DNA of 64,000 bases from Fistulifera solaris (taxonomy: Eukaryota; Bacillariophyta; Bacillariophyceae; Naviculales; Stauroneidaceae), in contig AP026179.1 of the NCBI GenBank assembly GCA_030295235.1, positions 186,001-250,000 on the forward strand, read 5' to 3'. This document shows, piece by piece, positions 1 through 13,100 of the stretch. Within the stretch, counting starts at the first letter, position 1. Each line of letters starts with the position of its first letter. A model generated the notes under the pieces. That model saw only the letters and a list, made by a program, of their open reading frames with translations. It ran no database searches and was not told where the DNA came from. Made by a program: the position numbers and the translations under genes.

Positions 1-444
1 CATGGTCACTGAACCACCCAAAACGACAATGGATATTTCTTCTCCACGTTCTAGTTTGTGTTGTAAGCGCTCCAGAGTCGACCATTGTCTGGTCATAGTC
101 GATTGACTGAGCGGCAATCGGGGTGTCACGAGACGCAACAATTCGGTGACTTTATTGCGCAACACAAAATCACGATCGGGTGGCAACCGACTGGCGGAAA
201 CGATTTGAGAAATGTGTTGTGTCCATAATGCGAGTGCCGAAGAGTGTTGCAATAGGGTTGAGCACGTACTATTGTTGTTGGGGTACGGCAATTCCGGGGG
301 TCGTCGTTCCAGGTATAATATCGCCGATGATGATGATGATTCGATTGGACATTCAAAGACACGGAGGGCGGTATACAAAAGAAACCATCCAAAGGCATGC
401 AACAAACAACCACGTTGTTGAATATTCCTGGAGTTTCGTTTCAT
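1..444 (-). CDS. SGNH-hydrolase-like type II membrane protein, 5' part
   Basis: An open frame runs from an ATG at 444 down to the window edge without a stop (148 codons), so only the N-terminus is present. It starts MKRNSRNIQQ, followed by a short hydrophobic stretch (HAFGWFLLYTALRVF, about residues 16-30) that could be a signal anchor, then a low-complexity Ser/Pro/Asn region. The last residues read ISIVVLGGSVT, which resembles block I of SGNH/GDSL hydrolases, where the Ser of GxS is the nucleophile. The hydrolase domain would lie beyond the edge. The gene is divergent from ECM29 and shares a 1.1-kb upstream region with it. The family call rests on one motif; substrate unknown. Confidence 0.5.
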   Translation of the reverse strand, partial: MKRNSRNIQQRGCLLHAFGWFLLYTALRVFECPIESSSSSAILYLERRPPELPYPNNNSTCSTLLQHSSALALWTQHISQIVSASRLPPDRDFVLRNKVTELLRLVTPRLPLSQSTMTRQWSTLERLQHKLERGEEISIVVLGGSVTM

Positions 445-1550
445 GGTCCAAGACGCTCGTTTGGAAACGATTCATTGCATCTTCTTTTGTGACGAGTGAA
501 TCGTCGTCGTTGTTGTCGTCTTTCATACTTTTGTAGTAGTGTCTTCAAACATTCGTCAAAACGTTTGTCACTGCGACTTAAGAGAGTTTTGTTACTACCT
601 AAGAGTATACCGCACGGGATTCAGGAGTCATTCCTTTGTACTCCGTATGTTTATAAACGCGACTTGTGGTTCTCGATAATTATTTGTTTGTCTTTTCTCA
701 CAACAATAATATGACTTGATATAATTTACCTTATTTCACTCGATCTTTTCAAAAGTCCTTTCTTTTTTCCTTCCAAAAACTCCAAAGCGATCAGTTCATA
801 CTATAGTAATATCTGAAGAAATAGCGACCAAAACGGGTCTCGTAACAAAACACCGTCTTACCGTATGCTTTACATACCAAAATAACCAGCAACCAGCATC
901 CTCTCTTGAGAACCGATTGATTTTGGCTTCCTGCGCCTTCCGAAAAAAAAAAAGTTGGTAAAGCATTTTTTCAAGTTGGTTGGTCGGGCATTCGTTTGGG
1001 TTTGTTGTCATCAAAAGAGGATTTTTTGACACAATTCGTGACGTGACATAGACTGTAAAAATCCATCCTCCCAAGGAAAATCATTGGGCGTCACGGTTTT
1101 GTGGTGGTTCGACAATTTCGTTCAAAGTGTGGCTTTGGTTGAATAAACCCAAAAGAATAGAACGCTTTTTCGTATCCTTTAATAAAAAGTAGAACAAGAC
1201 AGAGGTTGGCTAGGAACATATCACATAGGATGTGTTCATGAGACAAAACAAATCGACTTGGTTCCCCTGCGGTCACTGAAAAAAATACAAATGAGGAGAC
1301 GAGAGACGAGTGATGGAGCACCGGTACTGAAACGAGACTCCTTTGACCCGTGACTCGATTTTTACGTTTCCTACTCGTCGAACGGGTTCCTCCTTTGTCC
1401 TCATCTGCTCCTTTATTTTTTTGGTTGTTGCATTTTTATCTCCTTCCAACTTTGAGCCCTTTCGTATCTCCAGCCTTCCTTCAACGGAAACGCCAGCTAT
1501 TTCACAATCTAGTCCCTCCTTGATGGATAGACTTTCAAGACGAAGAAAAA
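445..1550. other. Divergent intergenic region
   Basis: About 1.1 kb between the divergent SGNH-like gene and ECM29. It holds short AT-rich stretches, including a TTTATAAA-like box near 650, and no reading frame with family similarity. It presumably carries both promoters. Nothing else is recognised. Confidence 0.5.
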
Positions 1551-4500
1551 ATGACGACGACAGAAGAAGAAACGTTGGCTTCGTTGACACGCGTGTCTCA
1601 CAAATTAGCGCTCACGACCCCCGATCGATTGGGGTCGGTCGTCGACAAGTTATTGCCCAGATTATTGCAACGTTTAGGGGACTCTTCTTCTACCTCTGAA
1701 ATCCAGAAGAAATTGATGGAAATATTGAGTCATATCATGAAACGCGTCAAAGAAGATACGAGTATCCCTTTGCCGTGTGAAGCAATGTTGCAACTCTTCT
1801 TTCTTCCTGATGATACAAACAAGTATCAACGCAATGTCGAAATGCATCCAATGACATTACACTTCACCTTGGCATTTTTAGCTGTCGGAGTCCCCCGCTG
1901 TACTATAAATCCATTTCCGTTGTTGCCGTATCTGGTGGCCAGTCAAACCTTCCACATAGCGACACTTGCGAAAAAATCACAATCGCATTCCATGGCGCAT
2001 TTGCTTTTGCATTGCTTGTCTCTTTGTGTTGTCACCACTGCAACTCCCACAACAGAACAAAAGGAGAAGTATGTACAAGTCACGCGCGAATTACTGCAAC
2101 ACAATGAGACATTACAAGCCACACTCTTTGATTTGTTCCTCGATGTACTCCTGTATCCTTCCTCTTATGCCGATACAACTACATTGCCACCACCGGGACT
2201 GTCACAAGCTGGACACGAACGATTGCGCGAACAAACAACGGTGGGGGCGTGGCAAACGGCGGTCGTTGAATGGATTGCGCCGCAACGTTATGCACTGTTT
2301 CCTGCGAACGAACGGGCTCGCATTCTCTGTTTGTTGGTCGTTTCACCAGCGGCATTCACCTACTTGAAACAATACCTGGAATCGAATACCGAAAATTTGT
2401 TGGGAGATCCGGTGCGTTTGTCTTGGACTCTTTTGTCGTTGTGTTTGGGCCAAGCGCAGGCGGAATCATCTACTCCGACATCACTGTATTTGGGACGATC
2501 CCAGCCTGATGATGATCCTACACCCCAATTGTTGTTATCGATCCAACGGCGGCCTCTCACCGATCCCTCTACACTGCTTTCGTTTGTGACGCAATGGGTG
2601 TTTCAAAATCATCCCAGGATCGATCTGCAACCCGTGGTGCCATTGGCATTGCAAGTCATTGAAACCATACTCCATACTTCCGTTCCGTCCCGTGGATTAT
2701 CCGTACTACGGGCCAAATCCTACATTGCTGCGGCGGAACTGTTGCAAATGTTGGCGATTCGATTGGCGGAAGATTGGGACCCAGAACAACTCGTTTTATG
2801 GCAAAGACGCATACGGGTGGTGGCATGTCGTATGTTGTCACCGGCGTCGTCCTCTTTGCACGCGAACACTACCCGCACATCCGACAGTGAGGGAAATTTA
2901 GCCATTCGGGATGCCTGTTACGGTACGATCAGTACCTTGTGTCGGTCTTCTTTTGCTTTGTCGGGATATGTCTTTGGTGATGGAGATACAACCACAACGA
3001 CAACCAGTAGTGTTCAGACAGCGACGATGTTGTTTGGATGTGTCGCTCATGAAGAAGAAAAGTTGAAACCCAGAGCTGTTGCCGCTTTGGATGCGTTACT
3101 CGGAAGCTACATTCGATTGTACAGTCGTCCTGAAGAATTGAAACCAATCGTGGAAGCATCATTGAATCCGTGGGCATCCACGACGACAACTGAGACAAAC
3201 CATAACAAATCCGCAGCGAATCCTGCGTATGCAGATCGTTCCAAATTGTTGGCTGCTTTGCTACCATTGGTTTGGACGGCAGCTCAATCGTATCAACCCA
3301 AAGCAAGCCGTGTAGCTGCAGCGAGATGGGCCTCCGAATTGTTGCAAAGTTTGGATCGTGCCATTGCGTGTCATGTACTATGTTTTTTGGCGGGTGACAA
3401 TGATCCTACGGCAGCTAATTTGGCCCGAGAAGGTTTGGGATTGTCGGCCACTTTGGACGTGTCGGAATATGATATGGCAGTAGAAGAGAAAGAATTTTCG
3501 AGTGCAAGCAAACTGCCTGACTTTGGTCGCTTTGTTACTTTCGTTTTTCAAGATCCCTCCAAACAACAACGCGACTCCCTCTTTCGATCGCAATATTTTG
3601 AAGATTTTTCCTTGAAAGGAAAAGCTGTGACGCTTCACTTTGGAATGCGGTGTCTTTTAAATGATTTTTACGGTGGCTCGGATGAATCTATCCGATCGTA
3701 TTTAGAAGCATTGACAAGGAGCTTAATCTTGTACAAATCAGGGTCGATGTGCATCGATTCGGCGCATTCATTACATGCAGTGGACCTCTTGGATGTATGT
3801 TCATCATCGCTGGCTGCTTTGCTTTCCGCCTCGAAATTTGCAAGGGAATGTTTTGTGATTGGATTATTTGGTTTTAAAGAACTTCAAGAGCTTGCTGTTC
3901 ATGTCAACTCATCTCGGGCTCGCCGGTATTTAGCGAAATCATGCGGTATTATGCTAGAATTTATTGAAACCATGGAGAGAGAAGACTCGCAATTGCCTGA
4001 ACTGCAACCGGAATCGTCTTTTGATTTGTGTCTGAAGATTCTGTCGGACATCGAGGAGAGCCGTGCGGGATCGTTGTCGCGCACTCACGGTAGCATCTTT
4101 TTGGGTGCGTATGCCATTAAAGCATTGCGAAAGCGAATTGCACAGAACACCAGCTTGGTATCGTCATCGTCTCTGCACAAGGCGGCGATTGTTCTTGCAA
4201 AATTCGGCTACGGATGTATGCATTATGATGAACTTGTGGGAAATGCATGTTCCGATGGCATAATGATCGCCTTTCACTCCGACGATAACTCCAGCGTGCA
4301 TCTTGACACTGAGTTTTGCCAATCTAGTGTCACAGTTTTGCGGAAATTGGCGGAAGCAAATGCGAAATTCGCTCATTCTGACAGTTTAAATACTGTAAGG
4401 GCTTTGAAATGCGCTACAGCTTCTGGCGCCTGTTTGGCTGCGACTACTTATCCTCAACAAGATGTAGACAAAGATTTACTTTTGGAGTTACATGCAACGA

Positions 4501-7500
4501 GACAGACGTGTGTTGAATCTCTGATCGGCTTGCTAGGATCAGCGGCATTTCGAAATGAAGAGGAAATTGCTATTGGCGTCGGCGAGGCCCTTGCTATGTA
4601 TGCCAACGCTTACAATACAGACGAAACGGGAACTTTTAACCATTCTATCAAAAAGTGGCCCGACACTTACGATGAAGGATTACGGCCAGAGTTGTCACCC
4701 GCAGAAGACATACTTTATGTTCTGTTGCGGAAAACACTTCTATCATCCAGTCCTCAAACTCGCACTTCGGTTGCTCCGGCGCTTCTCGCCATCGCAGCCA
4801 CGGCTGCAAGAAAGGTGAGTATTTCAGCCGCTTTCTTGTTTGAAATAAACAAGTTAGACTACTAACTTCTCACTCGGCACAGGTTAATGACAACCGATCT
4901 AACAACGACCGCCTATTCATCCGGGTGCTAACCTTCCATATCGACGAAGTCCAAACTACTTTTATCAATCTATTATCAGATCCCAAGTGTAAACATCTCT
5001 CCCGTGAAAGCTGTTGCTTAGGATTGGCAGCATGCAGGGGTCTTATACAGTCCCAGTCAAATAATACCGACACGACGCAGGAACTGAACAACAAGCTACT
5101 AAGAGCATTTGGTCAAACGACCAGTTTTGCGGGAAGTGCGTTGGTAGAGAGTCAAAATGAAGCCAGGCAGCGCCGTGCAGCTCTCGAAGGACAAAATATA
5201 GCGCCAACTGGAGTAGATGATAACCCCCAAGTTGACGTGGGTGGTGCATCCGGTATCACAGAAGCAGCTTTGGGTGCTTACAAAGAGATGGCATCAGCTG
5301 CGGTGTCCTTGGATCGTCCCGATGTTCTATATACTTTGCTGGTTTTATCTGTTTCGCACCCATTCTGGTCTACCTCTGGAAATCGAGACGCATACAGGTA
5401 CGACCGGATGCTTTATACTTGCTTACATTATGCATTTCTAACTTTGTGGTTTGGTTGAGTTCATGCAGTTCTGCTGCCCTACTTGGTGACGAAGCATCCG
5501 GAACCTCGAAAATCAAAGAAGTCTTAGAACCCCACTTGGATAGGCTGCTCCCTCGTATTTTGCGTGCAAAACATGACCCGAATGTTCAGACCAGGGAGCA
5601 AATGTCTGCTCTATGGGTTGCAGTGACAGGTGGTGGAGCGGAAGCACGTGCTTCGATATCAAAGTACCTAATCGTAGCTATCGATGCGCTACTGATTGAA
5701 ACATCCAGCAAAATGTGGAGAATCAGAGCTGGTGCTTGCAGCGCACTTGCGGAAATCATTGTGGGGCGCGATTGGGAGTCATTAGGTGGAGGCGATGCTA
5801 TTTTGAACGACGATGATTTGCACAGTCCTACAAAAGTTTTGGCAGGCGTTCGCTTGCTCCGACTTTGGAGGGTATCTATGCGAGCCCTTGATGACGTACG
5901 AACGAATGTTAGAGAAAGCGGAGCCACACTAGCTCGTTCTGTTAGGGGCTTGACTATTCGGCTATGTGACCCGTCAAGTCATGAGAAAGATTATGGCCTG
6001 AAAAGGGAACGCGACGGTGTTGCCCGAGCGGATTCTGACATAATAGCCGCATCCGCCACTGCTCTTCGATGGCTGGTCCGTCATGGACTAAATCAGCATT
6101 CTGAAGGCACCGCGTTTTGCATCACGTGTCTTGTTGAAATCGTTGGTCTTGTGACACCAAGGATGTTAGCCCCCATTCTTCCCGACTTGCTTCGATCACT
6201 CCTTGTCTCGATATCTGGCTTAGAACCTGCAGCTCTGAATTATTTGCAGCTTCGTACAGATGATCAGGAAGGTCTGGAAAGAGCCAGGTTGCAACTAGCC
6301 TCGACTGGTCCGATAGCCTCGGCGGTAACAAAATGCCTCGACCTCACCCCGGAGACCTCCTTGGCGACGCAACATGCTGTTGTCGTTCAACTGGATAATG
6401 CGTTGAGACAATCTGCTGGTTTTGCCACACGGACAGCGATTGCCGATGCTATATCCACATTATGCAGCACATGCCCTGCTGCTTTCCAATTTAGTGGAAC
6501 CAACAGTTCCAACCCCAGTGTCCGACTCCTGCGTGCGCTCTATAACGCAAGTGAGCGCGAACGTACCGCAGCTTCCCGAGATCGTCTAATACATTCTCTC
6601 GGAATTCTTGCTTCGGTATGTCCTGGAGTGAGCGTTCGCTCACTGGCGCTGAAAGCTTATCAAAAATACAACTCGAGTACAGGGAGTAACGATGATCCTC
6701 TCGCTAGGAGTGCTGCAGCTGCTTCATTACGTTCCATTGCAGTGCGAGCTTCAAACCAGCTCACTGATGGAGGCAAAATGGACGTGTGGTGTCGATACAT
6801 TTTACCCAGTGCATTTGTTGGGAAGAGAGATGACAATAAGAAGATTGCCTCCCAGTGGCAGGATGTCTGGGATGAGGCTGCACCTGCATTACGATCGTCG
6901 GAAGTTCCTTTAATCGGAACAACGCACGAAGAAAATCTGTTATCTGATCTTGTGGAAGAATGTATTCGCGGTTTGGGTGATGTTTCATGGTCGAGGAGAA
7001 CATCAGCGAGCAATGCACTGATTGAATTGTGCGATTCCGGAATTCTGGCTCCACTACCTAAACAGACAGCCTCGACGTCTACTACTGCAGAGCGTCAAGA
7101 ACACAGAGCGAAGCAATCACGTCTTGCTTTGGAGCGGTGTGTCCTGCTTGTTCGAAAACCGCGTTTATGGACTGGGAAAATAGTCGCAGCGACGGCTGCA
7201 TCCAAAATCGCGGGAGCCTGGTTGGTTACGTTTGGATATGTGGGAAACGTGCAATCTTGCCCCATTACCTTTTCTTCTGGCTCAGTTGATGATCTTTTCA
7301 CGGCGACAAATGGTTTCTTGCTGCTAGAAACGAATCGGAGATGGACGATGTCGAAACTGCGCAATCACAAGTAGCTTTGTCCGAAGGCGAAGAAAACGAA
7401 AGCGATGTGGAAATTGTACGACCTGTTGCTGAGCTAAAGCTGTCATCGAATGCCATAACCTTTACAGGATTGTGTCGCCTTTTGCTCAACTCTGCCGAAA

Positions 7501-8146
7501 ACGAGAGTATGGACAAAAATGCCGAGTCTCTGCCCTATCGAAAATCTTGTTTTGACAATTTAAAGTATCTGTTGTCACAACTGTCCTCCAATACCGACAT
7601 TGCAACACAGCAAACGGCTTTTGAACTCCTCTCTCCTCGCCTGATGACTTTTATTCGCGACCACTCGGAATGGAATCAGCCCCCAGTACTCGTTGCAGCG
7701 GCCATGGCTTGCTTGGAATCAGCTCTCTATGATGGATTGGCAGACGCATCGCTCGTAGAGCTCATCGCACAAGCCGGTGGTGCATCACAAGCCGCCTGGA
7801 CCATCCGCGAAGCATCGGCAAAGTGTTTGTCCCGTATAGCCGCCGTGTGCCATGCCGAATGCTTTCGAACGTATGATTTCACTTCCGCATTGGTAAACAG
7901 TGCGGCGTTTGCGTTAAGGGACAAAAAGTTTTGGCAAGTTCGACACGGCGGATTGACGATCTTGCAGAGGCTGGTGAATCGCACCGGGAACGTTTCGGGG
8001 ACATCAGAAACCAACCGAACTTTGGAGGCCCTTTGCCGCACAAAGAAGCAATATTGCAACACGTTCGAGCCTGTTTGAAGGATTCTGAAGCTCGAATCAC
8101 GGCGTTAGCGAGCGATATTTTGAGTTCCATGGCATGGTGGCCCTAA
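1551..8146 (+). CDS. ECM29: ECM29-like proteasome adaptor/scaffold (HEAT repeats)
   Basis: Large all-helical HEAT-repeat protein of about 2,100 residues (human ECM29 is about 1,850). The family binds the 26S proteasome and links it to stress-dependent disassembly and membrane compartments. The N-terminus is diagnostic: KLLPRLLQRL, then KKLMEILSHIMKRVK and IPLP, followed by a VGVPR segment as in animal ECM29. Exon 1 is 1551-4814. Intron 1 is 4815-4882 (GTGAGT...CACAG, 68 nt) and intron 2 is 5398-5468 (GTACGA...GCAG, 71 nt). A third intron lies between about 7220 and 7340; its acceptor is either TAG at 7326-7327 or AG at 7339-7340, and the donor is unresolved. At about 7981-8005 the frame changes with no good GT-AG pair; one missing base, for example in the GGG run, would join HEAT-like sequence on both sides. 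The stop follows SSMAWWP. Confidence 0.85.
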
Positions 8147-8872
8147 ATCATCGGCCGTTATGAGTCCGACGGAAACTATCTGTCGAGTGTACTTTAGGGT
8201 GCAACAACGTGCTACGTAGTAATACAACTTCCTCCAGGTAACACAGTCCCATTGGATCATCAACTGCCTTTTGGCTCGTTTTATTGTTCTTTCCTTTCAA
8301 CCTTCCCAAGCCTTTCAACGTAGAAATGCAGTGTCGCCTTTCTGATCTTTCGAAAAGTCGCGACAACTCCTCACTCCTCATTCTTGTTATCGCAAGTCCC
8401 AAGTGATGTCGCAGCATGATCTCGATGGATACAAAAAAGTCAAAGATACGACAAAGTCTTCTTGTAAAAATTCGTCTGAAGATCGGGCCATGCTCCAAAG
8501 GACTGGCTAAGTAAAAAACATCATATTATTTGATGTATTACAGTTGATAGTTGATACCAGTACTGGCACTGGCACAGACGATCCTGTGAAGTTTTTTCCG
8601 CGACCGACCTTGGTCTTGACCGCCAACAAAAAAATGAAGCCCGCAGCTTCCGCCAAACACGCAGCGAAGGCACATATCATCGTGACAAAAAATCCAAAAA
8701 CGATTGTTGATTTTCTCATAGAATTATCATTTCATTCCGATAGATTCGAGTCTTTTGTTGTTGGAGAAAACCGAGTCGTTGTCGCTAACTTAGAGAGTGT
8801 CGACGATCGTCCTCTGGTTCATACAGCGCGCCGTATCTTCGAGTCAAAAAGATACTTTTTCTGTGTCACATC
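8147..8872. other. Intergenic region, ECM29 to RBR ligase
   Basis: About 725 bases between two same-strand genes. An open frame at 8544-8930 overlaps the RBR start in another phase and shows no family similarity, so it is treated as non-coding. No other structure is recognised. Confidence 0.4.
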
Positions 8873-10021
8873 ATGGATATTGAAACGGGGAACATCCCTC
8901 CGAATAATGACTGTAATGAATGCAATCTAGAGTGCGATTCCATACCCTCGAACGGCAGCAGCAGCAGTGATGATGATGATGATGAATCTTCCGAATGCTT
9001 TTCAGAACGTGCCGATCGCACCGACGAAATTCCTTGCCCCATTTGCTTTGAACCGTGTTCTTCAACCAATCCTTTGATACGCTCGGATACCTGTGAACAT
9101 GCTTGGTGTCAAGATTGTCTATCAGAATACTTGGAATTTCAAGTATCTCAACATCGTGTGCCCCTTCCGTGTCCCTCTTCGGCAAGTTATCGAGCATGTC
9201 TTTTCCATTTGTCATCCGAGTTGGTACGAAAACATCTTTCGCACTCTCTAACCATTCAAAAATATAATCGACTTGATCGACTGGTGCATGATAGATCGCT
9301 GGTAGCATGCCCACGTTGCGATGAAATTGTCGATACACCGGCTCCACCCGATCCGCACGATCCGCACGCCCGTCACTGTCCCAAATGCGCGCATACGTTT
9401 TGCTCGATTCATGCCGATGCCCATTTGGGAATCCATTGTCGTGATTACCGATTGACGAAAACATTCCCGCAACTCCCCAATACGAAACCTTGTTCACATT
9501 GTGGTGCGGCCTTGCAAAAATACGCTGGCTGTGATCACGTCGTGTGTCCCGCGTGTCACAACGATATGTGCTACAAATGTGGCACCCATCAACATTTGAC
9601 GGGAAAAGTGACCAAGCAGTGCAGTCAATGTCAACAAGCGTATTTGGATCATCGCTATTTGTGGCATATTCGATTGTATTATTTTTTGACGCTGCCCTTC
9701 GCCCTCCCCTTTGCCTTGGCGTATGTCGCCATCATGCTGGGACTGGTGCTAGTGTCACTGTGTTGTTGTGGATGCTTTGGCTGTGGAGCCTGGTTGTACG
9801 AGGGACAACGTCAAGCTAATTTTTCGCGAGCTCTTTTGTATGTGGCAGGTATTATATTCCTGCCATTGATTCTCATGCTGTACGATGTGGGGTATCATTT
9901 TCAAGGAAGCGATGAATTTCTAGAATGGTGTTCAATTGAAGGCCTAGATAGTGAGGAACGTACGGAAGGAGGGTTGGAAGTGCCTTCCACACCCACCACC
10001 ACTACGTCGGAGGAAGAGTAA
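8873..10021 (+). CDS. RBR (RING-IBR-RING) E3 ubiquitin ligase with two membrane segments
   Basis: 382-residue single-exon protein. After a Ser/Asp-rich acidic N-terminus comes RING1 (about residues 55-100, CPICFEPC...HAWC..C), an IBR (about 145-189, CPRC...HCPKC..TFC) and RING2 (about 207-237, CSHCGAALQKYAGCDHVVC..C). RBR ligases pass ubiquitin through a RING2 Cys; here the candidate is C220 in AGCDH. Two hydrophobic segments follow, about 270-300 (ending in a Cys-rich LCCCGCFGCG stretch) and 319-340, then an acidic Thr/Glu tail. RING-IBR-RING followed by membrane segments is the plan of RNF19/RNF144-type ligases, so action at an organelle membrane is inferred. All key Cys/His are present. 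Confidence 0.85.
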   Translation: MDIETGNIPPNNDCNECNLECDSIPSNGSSSSDDDDDESSECFSERADRTDEIPCPICFEPCSSTNPLIRSDTCEHAWCQDCLSEYLEFQVSQHRVPLPCPSSASYRACLFHLSSELVRKHLSHSLTIQKYNRLDRLVHDRSLVACPRCDEIVDTPAPPDPHDPHARHCPKCAHTFCSIHADAHLGIHCRDYRLTKTFPQLPNTKPCSHCGAALQKYAGCDHVVCPACHNDMCYKCGTHQHLTGKVTKQCSQCQQAYLDHRYLWHIRLYYFLTLPFALPFALAYVAIMLGLVLVSLCCCGCFGCGAWLYEGQRQANFSRALLYVAGIIFLPLILMLYDVGYHFQGSDEFLEWCSIEGLDSEERTEGGLEVPSTPTTTTSEEE

Positions 10022-10175
10022 TTACAACAAACAGCAAAATTGGAATAACAACTGCATTGGGAGTCAAAGTTTTTCTCACGTATCATTCGGGTACGACTTG
10101 TGTATTCGTGCTTTTTGTATCTTTGAAGGAGTAGTAGAAGAAATAAAACAAACAAGTACCAATTACTGTATAAAT

Positions 10176-13100
10176 TTACTTTTTCACAATTTTCTTTCGT
10201 GCCGTCTTCTTTGACTTTGGTCTGTTCATATACAAATTGAATGCGTCCATCAACTCTTCTCCGAACGTTAAAGTTCGAACTGACTCCTCGTCATCGTCCT
10301 TGCTTTCATATCCGTCACTCTTCACTGCCAGCAACAACTCACTTTCGCGGACACCCAGTCGATTGGCATGCTTGCGCAGTACACGAAGAGCCTGTTCGAC
10401 ATCATCTCCCATCGTATCAAGCGACCCAAGAGAAAGCAAATCTTGGACTTTCCGCGACGAATCGGTAACATCCGAACCAAATGTATGAATGCGATCCATG
10501 GCACGTTCCACAATCAGTGATGCGTCGGCAATTTCGGCCCACGTGTTCGCCATGGAATCGTTGTCGTCACCAGCCGAGTAGATATTTTCGAGACGATCCT
10601 GACGTTTCGCAGAGGAGCTGCGGGGTATCTTCCCTTTGGTCTTGTTGCCTACTTTGGAGAGCAGTAATGCCTCCTGTTCTCCTGACTGCTGTGTCTTTTT
10701 ACTCGATCCAAACCAATTGAAGTAGTTTGAGAATTGAGACACAGACGCATTCTCTGATTTTTCGACAACGGGGGTAAACTGCTGCTTATTGCTGGAAGTG
10801 CTTTCGGAAATCTTTTCAATGCCAGCAGCTGCCTTCTTCCCAAGTGTTTTCGGTTCTATGGAAAGATTGACTTTCTGAGCATCATGATTAACCGACTCAG
10901 TTTCGCAATTATTTCGGGCGAGTTGAAGCTTTTCGTCGATATCAATCTCGACCGCTTTGGGTTTTATTTGATGATCTAACACTTGGGGATGATCAATCCT
11001 TTTCGGCTGGGAATTTGTTTGTTCTTTTTCTTTTCGTGGTCCTTTGCGGGCTTTTTCCTTGTTGATTTGGGTGGAAGAGGCTTAGCCAAACTGGCTTTGA
11101 CGGATTTAATTGCCAGCGAGATGTCATCCACCAGTGCAAGAAGACTAGAATCCTGCGTCGGCAAATACTTCGATGTTGGTGAGGTTGCTGTTATCGTGTT
11201 ATGATCATATACTTCGATACCCTGATTTTCGATAACTTCAATGTTGGCGTCCCCACAATAATTGAATAGGTAATCTTCCGATGTCTTTGCTTCATCCGGA
11301 GCTTCTTTCTTTGTCTGAAACATCCTGCCAAACAAGTCTCCTAGGGTAGTCGCCAAGACCGGCTCGGAGCCCTGATTTTGGTGAATTGCCTCCCTTTCAG
11401 ATCTGTGCAGAGTAGTGTGTATACCATCTCTGCCCTGGACAGCAGCACAACTCTTGATTTCGATGTTGTGATTTTTCGTTTCAAGATCTGGTACATTTTC
11501 GAAAGACTTTTCTTCTGCGATCTCGAAGTCATCAATAATAGGCTTCACTGATTCAATGAGAGTCTTCTTTTCAATAGTTTCCCCTAGATCGTTCAAAGCA
11601 TTCCCTTCAAAGTCATGCGGTGCCTCTTCCCTATTGTTAGGAACAGATTTGCTAGACCTAGGATTTTCCACGTACGATAGACCGCCTTGGACTGAAAGCG
11701 GGGCTGCTCTAGTGCTCGTCTGCTCTATTGATTTGATAAGATCCGTTTTGGAAGGACTCTGACCCTCTACGTCAGACAGACCGACTTGTACCGAAAGTGG
11801 GGCGGCCTTAGTGCTTGTCTGCTGATCATCGACTGAGTCCTGATGACTTTGCTTGTGCATTATATCTTCTCGGATGGGCGATAAGAGCTTCAGTTGCTGG
11901 TCTGCGGAATCTTGAGCGACTTCCTCCGTCTTGGGCACTGACGCAACAGAGACTTTGACCGGGTGTGCGCCGCGTCGAAACAGACGTTTTATAGAGGCAA
12001 ATGGAAGTCTTCCTTTATTCATTTCCACTTCAATTTGATCAATGTGTGTTTTCTGCGATTTTACTGTGGTTGTAGTAACATGGGTCTTCCCTGAAGTAGA
12101 GGCTTGCGCGGAAGCATCGTCTTCACTTTTGAAAAGCGAACTAAATTTCCTCATTCCCGAAACGCTATTGACATCGCTTTCTGTCACAGGATTGTGATGA
12201 TGAAAGTTTCCCTTCGTTACATTGTTGACTCCAGTTTCATCGTGTCCACACAAGCCACCCGTTCTCAAATGCTCCGCTGCTATATTCGTGCAACTATCCA
12301 TTCGAAAACTTCTGCTTGGATTTACAATAGCCTCTTCTTGGTCCAAAGATGGGGAGACTTTTCGTTTTGGGGAACTCAATTTGGTTTCAATTGGTTCGGG
12401 TGCGTCAGACGCAGGGATCATCTTCAAAGGCATTTTCTCGTCGTCCACGGTGGTTACGACACGACTCGCCTTTTTATCTTGATTCCAACGATTCTTGATT
12501 CTCAGTGGCCGAGTCCACGATCTGTTGCTTCGTGGTTTACTGCGATCAGAGTGCTTGGCCGTAACTAAACTTTTGTTATCGTATGTTTCACCTTTCGATC
12601 CAATCACTATAGGTCTCATCTCCATAGCAGCATCTGGCACATTGTTTTCTTGTTCTTCGTCAATATTCTCGACTGAATTATCCTCCTTGTCAGGAACGGG
12701 CATAGGCGGTAAACTCACCAATGCCACCACTGGATCAAAGCTGAATCCTCCCACAGGACCGGGACTTATCTGCCCACCATCGGGACTTCGGAGTGGCCCG
12801 GGTGTCGGTAACGCCAGTGTTCGTTTGGGTGGAACCGTCACGGGTTGTTGCGATGCGGCTTGAATAGAATCCATATCCACCATTGGGAAGCGCGGTCGAT
12901 GTTTCGCTTTCAACAACGATTTTGCCAAACGTGCCTTGTTTTCGTTTTCACGAGACATTTTACGCCGAGGAGCCAACGACGATTCGAAGGAATTCTTCTT
13001 GTCATCATCGTCATTCAAATGAATAATCCGTGGAATTGACGAATTAGTCACAATATCCGCACCTTCTTCCTCTTCTTCTTCCACTTCAATGTCCGTTTGT

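Noticed and set aside
7974-8045. 72-base GT-AG intron near the end of ECM29
   Set aside because: Size and borders look right, but 72 is a multiple of three and does not restore the downstream frame.
8544-8930. 128-codon frame overlapping the RBR start
   Set aside because: Overlaps a certain gene in another phase and has no recognisable domain.
8871-9497. 208-codon minus-strand frame opposite the RBR gene
   Set aside because: Antisense shadow of conserved RBR coding sequence; its residues follow the complement of the zinc-binding codons.
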